Assembly: GCF_002895005.1 (NCBI RefSeq)
Contig: NZ_POWF01000008.1
Location: forward strand, 93,163 to 157,162
DNA length: 64,000 bases
Source of the DNA: Hanstruepera neustonica
GTDB lineage: Bacteria > Bacteroidota > Bacteroidia > Flavobacteriales > Flavobacteriaceae
Reading direction: 5' to 3'
Shown: one piece after another, positions 1 to 7,976 of the stretch
How the letters are laid out: each line of letters opens with the position of its first letter
Numbering within the stretch: the first letter of the stretch is position 1
Notes under the pieces: generated by a model
The model's input: only the letters and a program-made list of their open reading frames with translations
The model's database searches: none
Told to the model about the DNA's origin: nothing
Made by a program: the position numbers and the translations under genes

Positions 1-2256
1 CCAGTTGGAGACCCAACACTTTCTGACAAAGAAATTATCGGTAACGAGTCGCAAGAACGTATGGGGTTGGTAATTGCTGAAAAGCATTTAGAAACCCTTC
101 AAAAAATTGCCGATAGAGAGCGTTCTCCAATGTACACGGTTGGTAATGTAACCGGTGACCACCGCTTTACATTTGAATCTAAAACCAAGGGCAACAAACC
201 TATGGATTTAGCCATGGAAGATATGTTTGGAAGCTCACCAAAAACAATAATGACAGACAACACGGTTACACGAAATTATACCGATTTAGCTTACAATAAA
301 GATAAGTTTTACGATTATCTAGACCAATTATTACAACTGGAAGCGGTTGCTTGCAAAGACTGGCTTACCAATAAAGTAGACAGATGTGTTGGCGGTAAGG
401 TAGCGAAACAACAATGTGTTGGCCCATTACAAATCCCGTTAAACAACGTAGGCGTAATGGCATTGGATTTTAAAGGCAAGGAAGGTATTGCAACCTCAAT
501 TGGCCACTCACCTATATCCGGATTAATAGATCCGGTTGCAGGTAGTCGTAATTCTATAACAGAAGCCTTAACCAACATCATTTGGGCGCCTTTAAAAGAC
601 GGTTTAAAAAACGTATCGCTTTCTGCCAACTGGATGTGGCCTTGTAGAAACGAAGGCGAAGACGCCCGTTTGTACGAAGCGGTGCAAGCCGTGTCAGAGT
701 TTGCTATTGCTTTAGGTATCAATGTACCTACAGGAAAGGATTCGCTTTCTATGAAGCAGAAATATCCTAACGAAGAAGTGATTGCCCCTGGAACCGTGAT
801 TATTTCGGCTGGTGCTAACTGTACGGATATTACCAAAGTAGTTGAACCTGTATTGCAACGCAATGGTGGCGCTATTTACTATATCAACTTGTCTCAAGAC
901 AACTTTAAACTGGGTGGTAGTTCCTTTGGGCAAGTGGTGAATAAAATTGGAAATGAAGCACCTACCGTAAAAAGTGCCGACTATGTAAAAACGGTGTTCA
1001 ATACCATTCAACAGTTGATTGTTGACGAACAAATTGTCGCAGGGCACGATGTGGCCTCTGGTGGCTTGATTACCACGCTTCTTGAAATGTGTTTTGCCGA
1101 TAACAATTTAGGAGCTGAACTAGACATCACGGCTTTAGCTGAAAATGATTCCTTTAAAGTCCTGTTTGCCGAAAATGCCGGTTTGGTTATTCAAGCTGCT
1201 GATGGGTCTATTGAAACAGTTTTAGCTGAAGCCAATATCGAGTTTTTCAACATAGGAAAAGTAACCGAAAGTGATGTGTTAAGCATCATTAACGGTACTG
1301 ATGTCTTTACCATGACTGTGTCACGCTTACGTGATATGTGGTACAAAACCTCATTCCTACTCGACCAAAAACAAACAGCAAACGGGTTGGCAAAAGACCG
1401 TTTTGACAACTATAAAAACCAACCCCTTCAATATAAATTCCCCGCACATTTTACAGGACTTCTCGACTCCGCTCGAAGTGACAAGAGCGTGTCAGGTCGA
1501 GCGCAGTCGAGACCTAAAGCCGCTATTTTAAGAGAAAAAGGCAGCAACTCCGAACGCGAAATGGCAAACGCCATGTACTTGGCTGGTTTTGATGTGAAAG
1601 ACGTCCACATGACTGATTTAATTTCGGGGCGTGAAACCTTGGAAGACATTCAATTCTTGGGTGCTGTTGGTGGATTCTCAAACTCCGATGTGTTAGGCTC
1701 TGCCAAAGGTTGGGCAGGCGCCATTAAATACAACGAAAAAGCCAATGAAGTCATTAAAAACTTCTTTGCCAGAGAAGACACGCTGTCTGTGGGTATTTGT
1801 AACGGTTGCCAATTGTGGATGGAGTTAGATTTAATAAACCCAGACCATGAGCAGCATGGTAAAATGACTTATAACGACTCCCATAAACACGAAAGTGCCT
1901 TTACGTCTGTAAAAGTTCAAGAGAACAATTCGGTGATGTTAGCATCATTAGCAGGCAGCACCTTAGGCGTTTGGATTTCACATGGTGAAGGCAAATTCAG
2001 TTTACCCTATGCCGAAGACAAGTATCACATTGTGGCTAAATATGGTTACGAAGGCTATCCGCACAACCCAAATGGCTCCGATTTTAACACCGCCATGATG
2101 TGTGATAAAACAGGTCGCCATTTAGTAACCATGCCGCATATAGAGCGCTCCACCTTCCAATGGAACTGGGCAAACTACCCTAAAGGCAGAAAAGACGAAG
2201 TCTCTCCTTGGTTGGAAGCCTTTGTAAATGCCAGAAAATGGATTGAGAATAGATAA
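1..2256 (+). CDS. purL: Phosphoribosylformylglycinamidine synthase, 3' part
   Basis: Large-type PurL makes FGAM from FGAR, glutamine and ATP in de novo purine synthesis. The frame is open from base 1 with no start, so the 5' part lies outside the window; about 751 residues are seen. They cover the end of the synthetase half (GHSPISGL, NVPTGKDSLSM and GHDVASGGL motifs) and the C-terminal glutamine amidotransferase. The nucleophile Cys of GICNGCQ is encoded at 1798-1800 and the conserved PHIER lies near the C-terminus. The odd feature is a stretch at 1461-1512 that encodes about 18 foreign residues (DSARSDKSVSGRAQSR) between the two domains. It keeps the frame and comes from a palindromic DNA element. 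Family assignment is certain; activity with the insert is inferred from the intact frame. Confidence 0.97.
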   Translation, partial: PVGDPTLSDKEIIGNESQERMGLVIAEKHLETLQKIADRERSPMYTVGNVTGDHRFTFESKTKGNKPMDLAMEDMFGSSPKTIMTDNTVTRNYTDLAYNKDKFYDYLDQLLQLEAVACKDWLTNKVDRCVGGKVAKQQCVGPLQIPLNNVGVMALDFKGKEGIATSIGHSPISGLIDPVAGSRNSITEALTNIIWAPLKDGLKNVSLSANWMWPCRNEGEDARLYEAVQAVSEFAIALGINVPTGKDSLSMKQKYPNEEVIAPGTVIISAGANCTDITKVVEPVLQRNGGAIYYINLSQDNFKLGGSSFGQVVNKIGNEAPTVKSADYVKTVFNTIQQLIVDEQIVAGHDVASGGLITTLLEMCFADNNLGAELDITALAENDSFKVLFAENAGLVIQAADGSIETVLAEANIEFFNIGKVTESDVLSIINGTDVFTMTVSRLRDMWYKTSFLLDQKQTANGLAKDRFDNYKNQPLQYKFPAHFTGLLDSARSDKSVSGRAQSRPKAAILREKGSNSEREMANAMYLAGFDVKDVHMTDLISGRETLEDIQFLGAVGGFSNSDVLGSAKGWAGAIKYNEKANEVIKNFFAREDTLSVGICNGCQLWMELDLINPDHEQHGKMTYNDSHKHESAFTSVKVQENNSVMLASLAGSTLGVWISHGEGKFSLPYAEDKYHIVAKYGYEGYPHNPNGSDFNTAMMCDKTGRHLVTMPHIERSTFQWNWANYPKGRKDEVSPWLEAFVNARKWIENR
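1461..1512. repeat. Palindromic element inside purL coding sequence
   Basis: Left arm TCTCGACTCCGCTCGA (1461-1476) pairs with right arm TCGAGCGCAGTCGAGA (1497-1512) with one mismatch. An inner stem TGACA/TGTCA (1479-1483 and 1490-1494) continues it. The element sits in the linker before the amidotransferase domain and is read in frame. Confidence 0.85.
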
Positions 2257-2257
2257 T

Positions 2258-2289
2258 AAAAAAGGAGCTTAAACATAAGCTCCTTTTTT
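2258..2289 (+). terminator. Rho-independent terminator of purL
   Basis: AAGGAGCTT and AAGCTCCTT form a stem with a 6-nt loop directly after the purL stop codon. A run of six T follows. Confidence 0.85.
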
Positions 2290-2293
2290 CGTT

Positions 2294-2443
2294 GGGATGA
2301 CAGGATTTAGAGAATCCCTTAACATCGCTTATGTTGCAAAATAAAGCAGTGCTTTATTTTTAATATAAAGCTTAAAGTTCTTTTAAGAAAGCAAGCTTTC
2401 TTAAAAGAACTCTCTGCTTTATCTTGTCGGGATGACAGGATTT
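2294..2443. repeat. Inverted-repeat element between two copies of a tRNA 3' end
   Basis: The 15-mer GGGATGACAGGATTT occurs at 2294-2308 and again at 2429-2443, where it is the 3' end of tRNA-Pro read on the plus strand. Between the copies lies a perfect 17-bp inverted repeat (2376-2392 and 2395-2411) nested inside a second pair, ATAAAGCAG (2341-2349) and CTGCTTTAT (2414-2422). A short duplication of a tRNA end flanking a palindromic core resembles the scar of a tRNA-targeting element. The hairpin could also act as a terminator for the tRNA. Confidence 0.6.
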
Positions 2444-2501
2444 GAACCTGCGACCACACGGCCCCCAGCCGTGTACGCTAACCGGACTGCGCCACATCCC
2501 G
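2427..2501 (-). tRNA. tRNA-Pro (anticodon GGG)
   Basis: The minus strand folds as a tRNA. The acceptor stem is CGGGATG with CATCCCG, the D stem GCGC with GCGT, and the anticodon stem CACGG with CCGTG around loop CTGGGGG. The T arm is GCAGG, TTCAAAT, CCTGT. Anticodon GGG reads CCC and CCU; G37 and discriminator A73 fit tRNA-Pro. CCA is not encoded. Confidence 0.93.
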
Positions 2502-2519
2502 AATTAATTATTATTGTAC

Positions 2520-2603
2520 CTTCTACTGCGACCATTCCGCCTCTAGCGGAATACGCTAACCGGACGGAGCCTGTCTCGAGCATTGCCGAGAGGCCACATC
2601 CCG
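2520..2603 (-). pseudogene. Broken tRNA-Pro copy
   Basis: Read on the minus strand, it begins like the intact tRNA-Pro beside it (CGGGATGTGGC) and resumes as GTCCGGTTAGCGTA. About 27 nt containing a small palindrome (CTCTCGGC...GCTCGAGA) are inserted in the D arm. The anticodon arm is rewritten to TTCCG, loop CTAGAGG, CGGAA, and the T arm and acceptor 3' side have decayed (GCAGTAGAAGG). It cannot make a normal cloverleaf. It is best read as a tandem tRNA duplicate invaded by a palindromic repeat. Confidence 0.7.
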
Positions 2604-2711
2604 ATTTTAAGACCACAAAAATACAAATGCTTTTTTTTATAGCAATATGCTTCTTAAAAAATCAAGTATATTTATTATTTTGCAACGATACTAATTTTTT
2701 ATCAATAATTC

Positions 2712-4478
2712 ATGGCCAATATTAAAAGACTATTTGATTTTCCTTACCATCAATTGGAAACTTATAATCTAGAAAAAGCATTTACAACTAAATATAACGG
2801 AGAGTGGCAATCCATATCTACTCAAGAATATATTGATCAAGCTAATATGATTAGTCGTGGATTATTGCGTTTGGGTGTCAAACCCAATGACAAGATTGCT
2901 GTAATTTCTTCCAATAATAGAACCGAATGGAATATTGTTGATATTGGTATTTTACAAATTGGAGCCCAGAATGTGCCAATCTATCCCACCATTTCCAAAG
3001 AGGATTATGAATATATTTTAAAGCATTCAGAAGCCACCTATTGTTTTGTATCGGATAGCGATATTTTAGAAAAAATAAATGCTGTAAAAAACAATACACA
3101 ACTAAAAACCATTTATACGTTTAATGAAATTGATGGTGAATCCCATTGGACAGATGTATTAAAACTTGGTGAAGACAATTCCAATCAAGATGAAGTGGAA
3201 AAGCTTAAAAATGCAGTCAAGCCAGATCATTTGGCAACTTTAATATATACTTCTGGCACAACTGGCACACCAAAAGGCGTTATGCTCTCTCACAAAAATA
3301 TTGTATCCAATGTTTTGGACAGCGAAAAACGGGTTCCTTTTGATTATGGAAAATCAAAAGCCTTGAGTTTTTTACCGGTCTGTCATGTCTTTGAACGTAT
3401 GATTTTGTATCTATACCAATTTTGTGGTGTTGAAATTCACTTTGCAGAATCCATAGAGGCCATGAGTGACAATTTAAAGGAAGTAAAACCTAATGTTATG
3501 ACGGCAGTGCCAAGACTTTATGAAAAAGTTTTTGACAAAATAGTTGCTAAAGGCACAGAACTAACAGGACTTAAAAAAGCATTGTTTTTTTGGGCAATAG
3601 AGCTTGGTTTAAAATATGAGCCTTACGGTGTCAATGGTTGGTGGTATGAACAACAATTAAAATTGGCTAGAAAACTCATTTTTAGTAAATGGCAAGAGGG
3701 ACTGGGTGGAAATTTGGAGTTAATGGTTTCAGGGAGTGCTGCTTTACAACCCAGATTAACCAGGGTTTTTGCCGCTGCAGGTATGCCAATAATGGAAGGA
3801 TACGGACTTACGGAAACCTCTCCTGTCATATCGGTAAACGACCAAAGAAATCATGGATTTAAAATTGGTACCGTAGGCCGATTGATTGACAATGTTGAAG
3901 TGAAAATTGCCGACGATGGTGAAATATTGGTTAAAGGCCCGAATGTGATGCAAGGCTATTACAAAGACCCTGAAAGAACAGCAGAAGTTATGACAGGTGA
4001 CTACTTTCATACGGGAGATATCGGTGAAATTGACAAAGACGGATTCCTAAAAATTACCGATAGAAAAAAAGAAATTTTTAAAACCTCTGGTGGAAAATAT
4101 GTGGCTCCTGCCCTATTGGAAAACGAATTTAAACAGTCGCGGTTTATTGAACAGATTATGGTCATTGGTGAAGGCGAAAAAATGCCAGCAGCCCTCATTC
4201 AAATAAATTATGAATTTGTTCAAGAATGGGCTAAACGTCACAAAATAGATTACTCCAAAGAATCCATTATAGACAACCAGCAGTTAAAAGACAGAATTCA
4301 GGAAGAAATTGATACCGCAAATCAAAAATTTGGACATTGGGAACGAATTAAGAGATTTGAAATCACACCTGATATTTGGTCCATTGAAGGTGGTCACCTG
4401 ACTCCTACCATGAAGATGAAACGAAAAGTCATCAAAGAAAAATATCTTAATCTCATTGAGAAAATTTACCGGTCATAA
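2712..4478 (+). CDS. Long-chain acyl-CoA synthetase (AMP-forming)
   Basis: This 588-residue ANL-superfamily ligase activates fatty acids to acyl-CoA through an acyl-AMP intermediate and feeds beta-oxidation or lipid synthesis. The P-loop-like motif YTSGTTGTPKG is at about 179-189, GYGLTETSP at 363-371, the hinge and ATP-ribose region YFHTGD at about 431-436, and ITDRKKEIFKTSGGKYVAP at 448-466 with the C-terminal Lys region after it. The length and the long domain between motifs match the FadD15/Bacteroidota long-chain type rather than E. coli FadD. It stands alone, upstream of the MarR-fad operon on the same strand. Chain length preference cannot be read from the sequence. Confidence 0.92.
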   Translation: MANIKRLFDFPYHQLETYNLEKAFTTKYNGEWQSISTQEYIDQANMISRGLLRLGVKPNDKIAVISSNNRTEWNIVDIGILQIGAQNVPIYPTISKEDYEYILKHSEATYCFVSDSDILEKINAVKNNTQLKTIYTFNEIDGESHWTDVLKLGEDNSNQDEVEKLKNAVKPDHLATLIYTSGTTGTPKGVMLSHKNIVSNVLDSEKRVPFDYGKSKALSFLPVCHVFERMILYLYQFCGVEIHFAESIEAMSDNLKEVKPNVMTAVPRLYEKVFDKIVAKGTELTGLKKALFFWAIELGLKYEPYGVNGWWYEQQLKLARKLIFSKWQEGLGGNLELMVSGSAALQPRLTRVFAAAGMPIMEGYGLTETSPVISVNDQRNHGFKIGTVGRLIDNVEVKIADDGEILVKGPNVMQGYYKDPERTAEVMTGDYFHTGDIGEIDKDGFLKITDRKKEIFKTSGGKYVAPALLENEFKQSRFIEQIMVIGEGEKMPAALIQINYEFVQEWAKRHKIDYSKESIIDNQQLKDRIQEEIDTANQKFGHWERIKRFEITPDIWSIEGGHLTPTMKMKRKVIKEKYLNLIEKIYRS

Positions 4479-4579
4479 GTTAACACTTAGTATTTCAGTT
4501 AATAACTATCCTCCTCTTAATAAGTTTGTTAGCCACTAATATTCTATTTTTAGAATACTAACTAATACTTTTTAATAAT

Positions 4580-4972
4580 ATGAATACAAAAACTTTTATT
4601 GTAGGTGGTTTAGTGGGTGGTATTGTTGACTGGCTTTTAGGCTGGTTATTTTACGGAATTATTTTTTCTGATAAATTCCCACAACCAGACGAAACAACTA
4701 ATGCCATGTTATTCATTACATGTGGATGCTTTGCTTTTGGTTTCTTTATGTCGTTTATTTTTAACAAATGGGCAGAAATAGCGACGTTAAGTGCAGGATT
4801 AAAAGCTGGTGCAATTATTGGCTTATTTATGGGATTGATGGAAGGGTTTTTTAGTCTTGCCGATCAATCAACTCCAAACTATGAATTGTTTGGAATTGTA
4901 ATATTCATATCAATTGTTATGTCTGCTGTAGTCGGTGCAGCCATAGGAATTGTAAATGGCAAAATGAATTAA
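4580..4972 (+). CDS. Small four-helix membrane protein, unknown function
   Basis: 130 residues with about four hydrophobic segments (near 5-28, 43-62, 75-95 and 104-126). Many small residues (VGGLVGGIVDWLLGW, GAAIGIVNG) suggest tightly packed helices. There are no catalytic motifs. It lies 101 nt after the acyl-CoA synthetase and ends just before a terminator, so it is probably its own short unit. I do not recognise a named family; similar small proteins are common in Flavobacteriaceae. Confidence 0.75.
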   Translation: MNTKTFIVGGLVGGIVDWLLGWLFYGIIFSDKFPQPDETTNAMLFITCGCFAFGFFMSFIFNKWAEIATLSAGLKAGAIIGLFMGLMEGFFSLADQSTPNYELFGIVIFISIVMSAVVGAAIGIVNGKMN

Positions 4973-4996
4973 AACACTTTTTTTTATCGTTTTATT

Positions 4997-5024
4997 AGCG
5001 CTTCAATTATGAAGCGCTTTTTTT
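4997..5024 (+). terminator. Rho-independent terminator
   Basis: AGCGCTTC and GAAGCGCT form a perfect 8-bp stem with a 6-nt loop, followed by T-rich sequence. It separates the 4580-4972 gene from the MarR-fad operon. Confidence 0.85.
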
Positions 5025-5049
5025 GTTTTAAGCTTAATATTTTTTTTGT

Positions 5050-5075
5050 AATTTATTATGCATGCATAATAAATT
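5050..5075. promoter_or_regulatory. 26-bp perfect palindrome, probable MarR operator
   Basis: The half AATTTATTATGCA is followed immediately by its exact reverse complement, centred between 5062 and 5063. It lies 5 bp upstream of the TATATTTG element and 33 bp upstream of the MarR start, so it covers the expected -33 region. MarR dimers bind such palindromes, often in their own promoters, so autoregulation of the marR-fadNAE operon, relieved by an acyl-CoA or fatty acid, is the natural inference. Confidence 0.8.
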
Positions 5076-5079
5076 TTCT

Positions 5080-5087
5080 TATATTTG
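5080..5087 (+). promoter_or_regulatory. Bacteroidota -7 element of marR-fadNAE
   Basis: TATATTTG matches the Bacteroidota consensus TAnnTTTG exactly. It is 20 nt before the chosen MarR start codon and directly beside the palindromic operator. Confidence 0.75.
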
Positions 5088-5107
5088 AAATTCAAAATGT
5101 CACTTTC

Positions 5108-5563
5108 ATGAAAGATAAAACTATAGATTATGTGTTTAGGACTACTTGGCTAGCTATTAACAAAATGTATAATGAAGAAGCTGCGCAGTTTGGAACAACT
5201 ATGGCTACTGGGTTTGCCCTATTGAGCATTGATCCGGAAAAAGGCACGCCATCAACATCTTTAGGACCCAAAATGGGGATGGAAGCTACCAGTCTTTCAA
5301 GAACCTTGAAAACCATGGAAGAGAAAGGCTTAATAGAACGTAAACCCAATCCGGAAGACGGACGCGGTGTCATTATTCATTTAACAGAATTTGGGCGTGA
5401 AAAACGAGCCTATTCAAGGGAAAAAGTATTGACATTCAACGATGCTATTCGTAAGAATATATCTCAAGAGAAACTGGATAATTTTTATGAAGTAGTTGAG
5501 CTTATAAATAACATGATTTCAAACAAAAAAATATATAACCAAAAAGAACATATACTTAAGTAA
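5108..5563 (+). CDS. MarR-family transcriptional regulator of the fad operon
   Basis: A 151-residue winged-helix regulator. The start at 5108 is chosen because the longer frame from 5009 would run through the terminator, operator and promoter. The core has the MarR recognition helix (MGMEATSLSRTLKTMEEKGLIERK) and wing (NPEDGRGVIIHLTEFGRE), then a C-terminal dimerisation helix. The stop is 1 nt before fadN, so it is cotranscribed with the beta-oxidation genes. By analogy with other fatty-acid MarR and TetR repressors it probably senses acyl-CoA; that part is inference. Confidence 0.88.
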   Translation: MKDKTIDYVFRTTWLAINKMYNEEAAQFGTTMATGFALLSIDPEKGTPSTSLGPKMGMEATSLSRTLKTMEEKGLIERKPNPEDGRGVIIHLTEFGREKRAYSREKVLTFNDAIRKNISQEKLDNFYEVVELINNMISNKKIYNQKEHILK

Positions 5564-5564
5564 T

Positions 5565-7973
5565 ATGAGTAAACGTAGAATAAATAAAGTAGCTGTTATT
5601 GGTTCAGGAATAATGGGAAGCGGTATCGCTTGTCATTTTGCCAATATTGGTGTGGATGTGCTCCTTCTTGACATTGTTCCAAGAGAACTTAACGAGATTG
5701 AGAAAGCTAAAGGCATGACATTGGAAGACAAAGCGGTGCGTAATCGAATTGTAAATAGCTCCCTTCAGTCTGCCTTAAAATCGAAGCCATCGCCAATCTA
5801 TCATCAAAATTTTGCCAATAGAATTACAACAGGAAACCTAGATGACGATTTATCCAAAATTAAAGATGTCGATTGGGTTATTGAGGTAGTAGTTGAGCGT
5901 TTGGATATCAAAAAACAGGTTTTTGAAAACATTGAAAAGTTTAGGACGCCTGGTACACTGATCACATCAAATACTTCAGGTATTCCAATCCATTTTATGA
6001 GTGAAGGTCGCAGTGAAGATTTTCAAAAGCATTTCTGTGGAACACACTTTTTTAATCCGGCTCGTTACTTAAAATTATTTGAAATTATTCCAGGACCCAA
6101 AACCTCTCAAGATGTTTTGGATTTCCTAAACAATTACGGTGAACAATTTCTGGGAAAAACATCGGTAGTTGCCAAAGACACCCCAGCTTTTATTGGAAAT
6201 AGAATCGGAATCTTTGGAATTCAGTCCCTGTTTCATCAAGTAAAGGAATTAGGGTTAACTATTGAGGAGGTCGATAAATTAACGGGTCCTGTAATTGGAC
6301 GCCCAAAATCGGCAACCTTCAGAACAGTTGACGTTGTTGGACTGGATACATTGGTTCACGTTGCCAATGGCATCTATGATAACTGCCCAAACGATGAAGC
6401 GCATGAGCTATTTAAACTGCCGGACTTTATCAATACCATGATGGAAAACAAATGGCTGGGAAGTAAAACAGGGCAAGGTTTCTATAAAAAAGTAAAAGAC
6501 GACAAAGGTAATAGTGATATTTTGTCATTGGATTTAGATACATTAGAATATCGATCTAAAAAAAGAGCGCAGTTTGCGACTCTTGAAATGACAAAAACTG
6601 TCGATAAAGTCATTGAACGCTTCCCTATTCTGGTGTCTGGAAAAGACAAAGCGGGCGAATTCTATCGTAAGAACTTTGCCGCTATGTTTGCTTATGTTTC
6701 CAACAGAATTCCAGAAATCTCTGATGATTTATATAAAATAGACGATGCCATGAAAGCTGGCTTTGGATGGGAACATGGACCATTTCAAATATGGGACGCT
6801 GTTGGTGTTGAAAAAGGATTGGAGCTCATTAAAGCTGAGGGGCATCAAGTAGCCGATTGGGTAAATGAAATGCTTGCCTCTGGTAGTAAATCATTTTATT
6901 CAGTAAAAGATGGCGCAACGTACTTTTACGATATTCCTTCTAAAACCCAAAGTAAAATACCTGGACAGGATGCCTTTATTATATTAGATAACATCAGAAA
7001 ATCGAACGAAGTATTCAAAAATTCAGGTGTTGTTATTGAAGACTTGGGTGATGGTATTTTGAATTGTGAATTCCAGTCAAAGATGAATACCATAGGTGGT
7101 GATGTGCTTGCTGGATTAAACAAAGCGGTTGATCTTGCCGAAAAAGATTTTGAAGGTTTGGTTATTGGAAATCAGGCTGCAAACTTCTCTGTTGGTGCCA
7201 ATATAGGCATGATTTTTATGATGGCCGCCGAACAAGAATACGATGAACTCAACATGGCCATCAAATATTTTCAGGATACCATGATGCGTATGCGCTACTC
7301 GTCCATCCCAACTGTATCCGCGCCACATGGCATGGCTCTTGGTGGTGGTTGCGAGCTCTCAATGCACGCCGATAAAGTTGTTGCAGCAGCTGAAACTTAT
7401 ATTGGATTGGTGGAATTTGGAGTAGGTGTCATTCCCGGCGGTGGTGGTTCTAAAGAAATGGCTTTAAGAGCTCAAGACACATTCCGAAAAGGAGATGTTG
7501 AATTAAACGTGTTGCAAGAATATTTTCTAACCATCGGAATGGCGAAAGTTTCGACTTCTGCCTATGAAGCTTTTGATTTAGGAATTCTTCAAAAAGGCAA
7601 AGACGTTATTGTTGTCAATAAAGACAGACAAATTGCAACAGCCAAAGCACATGCAAGGTTAATGGCTGATGCTGGTTATACAAAGCCTGTAAAGAGAAAC
7701 GATGTAAAAGTTTTAGGAAAACAAGCTTTAGGAATGTTTTTAGTTGGAACGGATTCTATGGAAGTCGCAAACTACATCAGTGAGCACGATCATAAAATTG
7801 CTAATAAACTAGCTTATGTCATGGCTGGTGGTGATTTATCAGAACCCACCTTGGTATCAGAGCAGTATTTACTGGATTTAGAACGTGAAGCATTTCTTTC
7901 ATTATGTACTGAAAGAAAAACATTAGAGCGCATACAACATATGTTAAAAACAGGTAAACCTTTAAGAAACTAA
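5565..7973 (+). CDS. fadN: 3-hydroxyacyl-CoA dehydrogenase / enoyl-CoA hydratase
   Basis: An 802-residue bifunctional beta-oxidation enzyme that hydrates enoyl-CoA and oxidises the product to 3-ketoacyl-CoA with NAD. The dehydrogenase comes first: the Rossmann motif VIGSGIMGSGIA at about 11-22, then the NTSGIP and THFFNPARY region. The hydratase-like domain is at the C-terminus (NFSVGANIG, then HGMALGGGCELSMHAD and VIPGGGGSKE). This order is the reverse of E. coli FadB/FadJ and matches Bacillus FadN. The gene order fadN-fadA-fadE also matches the Bacillus operon. It starts 1 nt after marR and ends 3 nt before fadA. Confidence 0.93.
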   Translation: MSKRRINKVAVIGSGIMGSGIACHFANIGVDVLLLDIVPRELNEIEKAKGMTLEDKAVRNRIVNSSLQSALKSKPSPIYHQNFANRITTGNLDDDLSKIKDVDWVIEVVVERLDIKKQVFENIEKFRTPGTLITSNTSGIPIHFMSEGRSEDFQKHFCGTHFFNPARYLKLFEIIPGPKTSQDVLDFLNNYGEQFLGKTSVVAKDTPAFIGNRIGIFGIQSLFHQVKELGLTIEEVDKLTGPVIGRPKSATFRTVDVVGLDTLVHVANGIYDNCPNDEAHELFKLPDFINTMMENKWLGSKTGQGFYKKVKDDKGNSDILSLDLDTLEYRSKKRAQFATLEMTKTVDKVIERFPILVSGKDKAGEFYRKNFAAMFAYVSNRIPEISDDLYKIDDAMKAGFGWEHGPFQIWDAVGVEKGLELIKAEGHQVADWVNEMLASGSKSFYSVKDGATYFYDIPSKTQSKIPGQDAFIILDNIRKSNEVFKNSGVVIEDLGDGILNCEFQSKMNTIGGDVLAGLNKAVDLAEKDFEGLVIGNQAANFSVGANIGMIFMMAAEQEYDELNMAIKYFQDTMMRMRYSSIPTVSAPHGMALGGGCELSMHADKVVAAAETYIGLVEFGVGVIPGGGGSKEMALRAQDTFRKGDVELNVLQEYFLTIGMAKVSTSAYEAFDLGILQKGKDVIVVNKDRQIATAKAHARLMADAGYTKPVKRNDVKVLGKQALGMFLVGTDSMEVANYISEHDHKIANKLAYVMAGGDLSEPTLVSEQYLLDLEREAFLSLCTERKTLERIQHMLKTGKPLRN

Positions 7974-7976
7974 AAA

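Noticed and set aside
2419..2725. Open frames over the tRNA region on both strands
   Set aside because: They are read-through of the tRNA-Pro gene and its broken copy; the internal protein repeat only reflects that duplication.
5009..5107. Longer start for the MarR protein
   Set aside because: It would place coding sequence over the terminator, the operator and the TATATTTG promoter.
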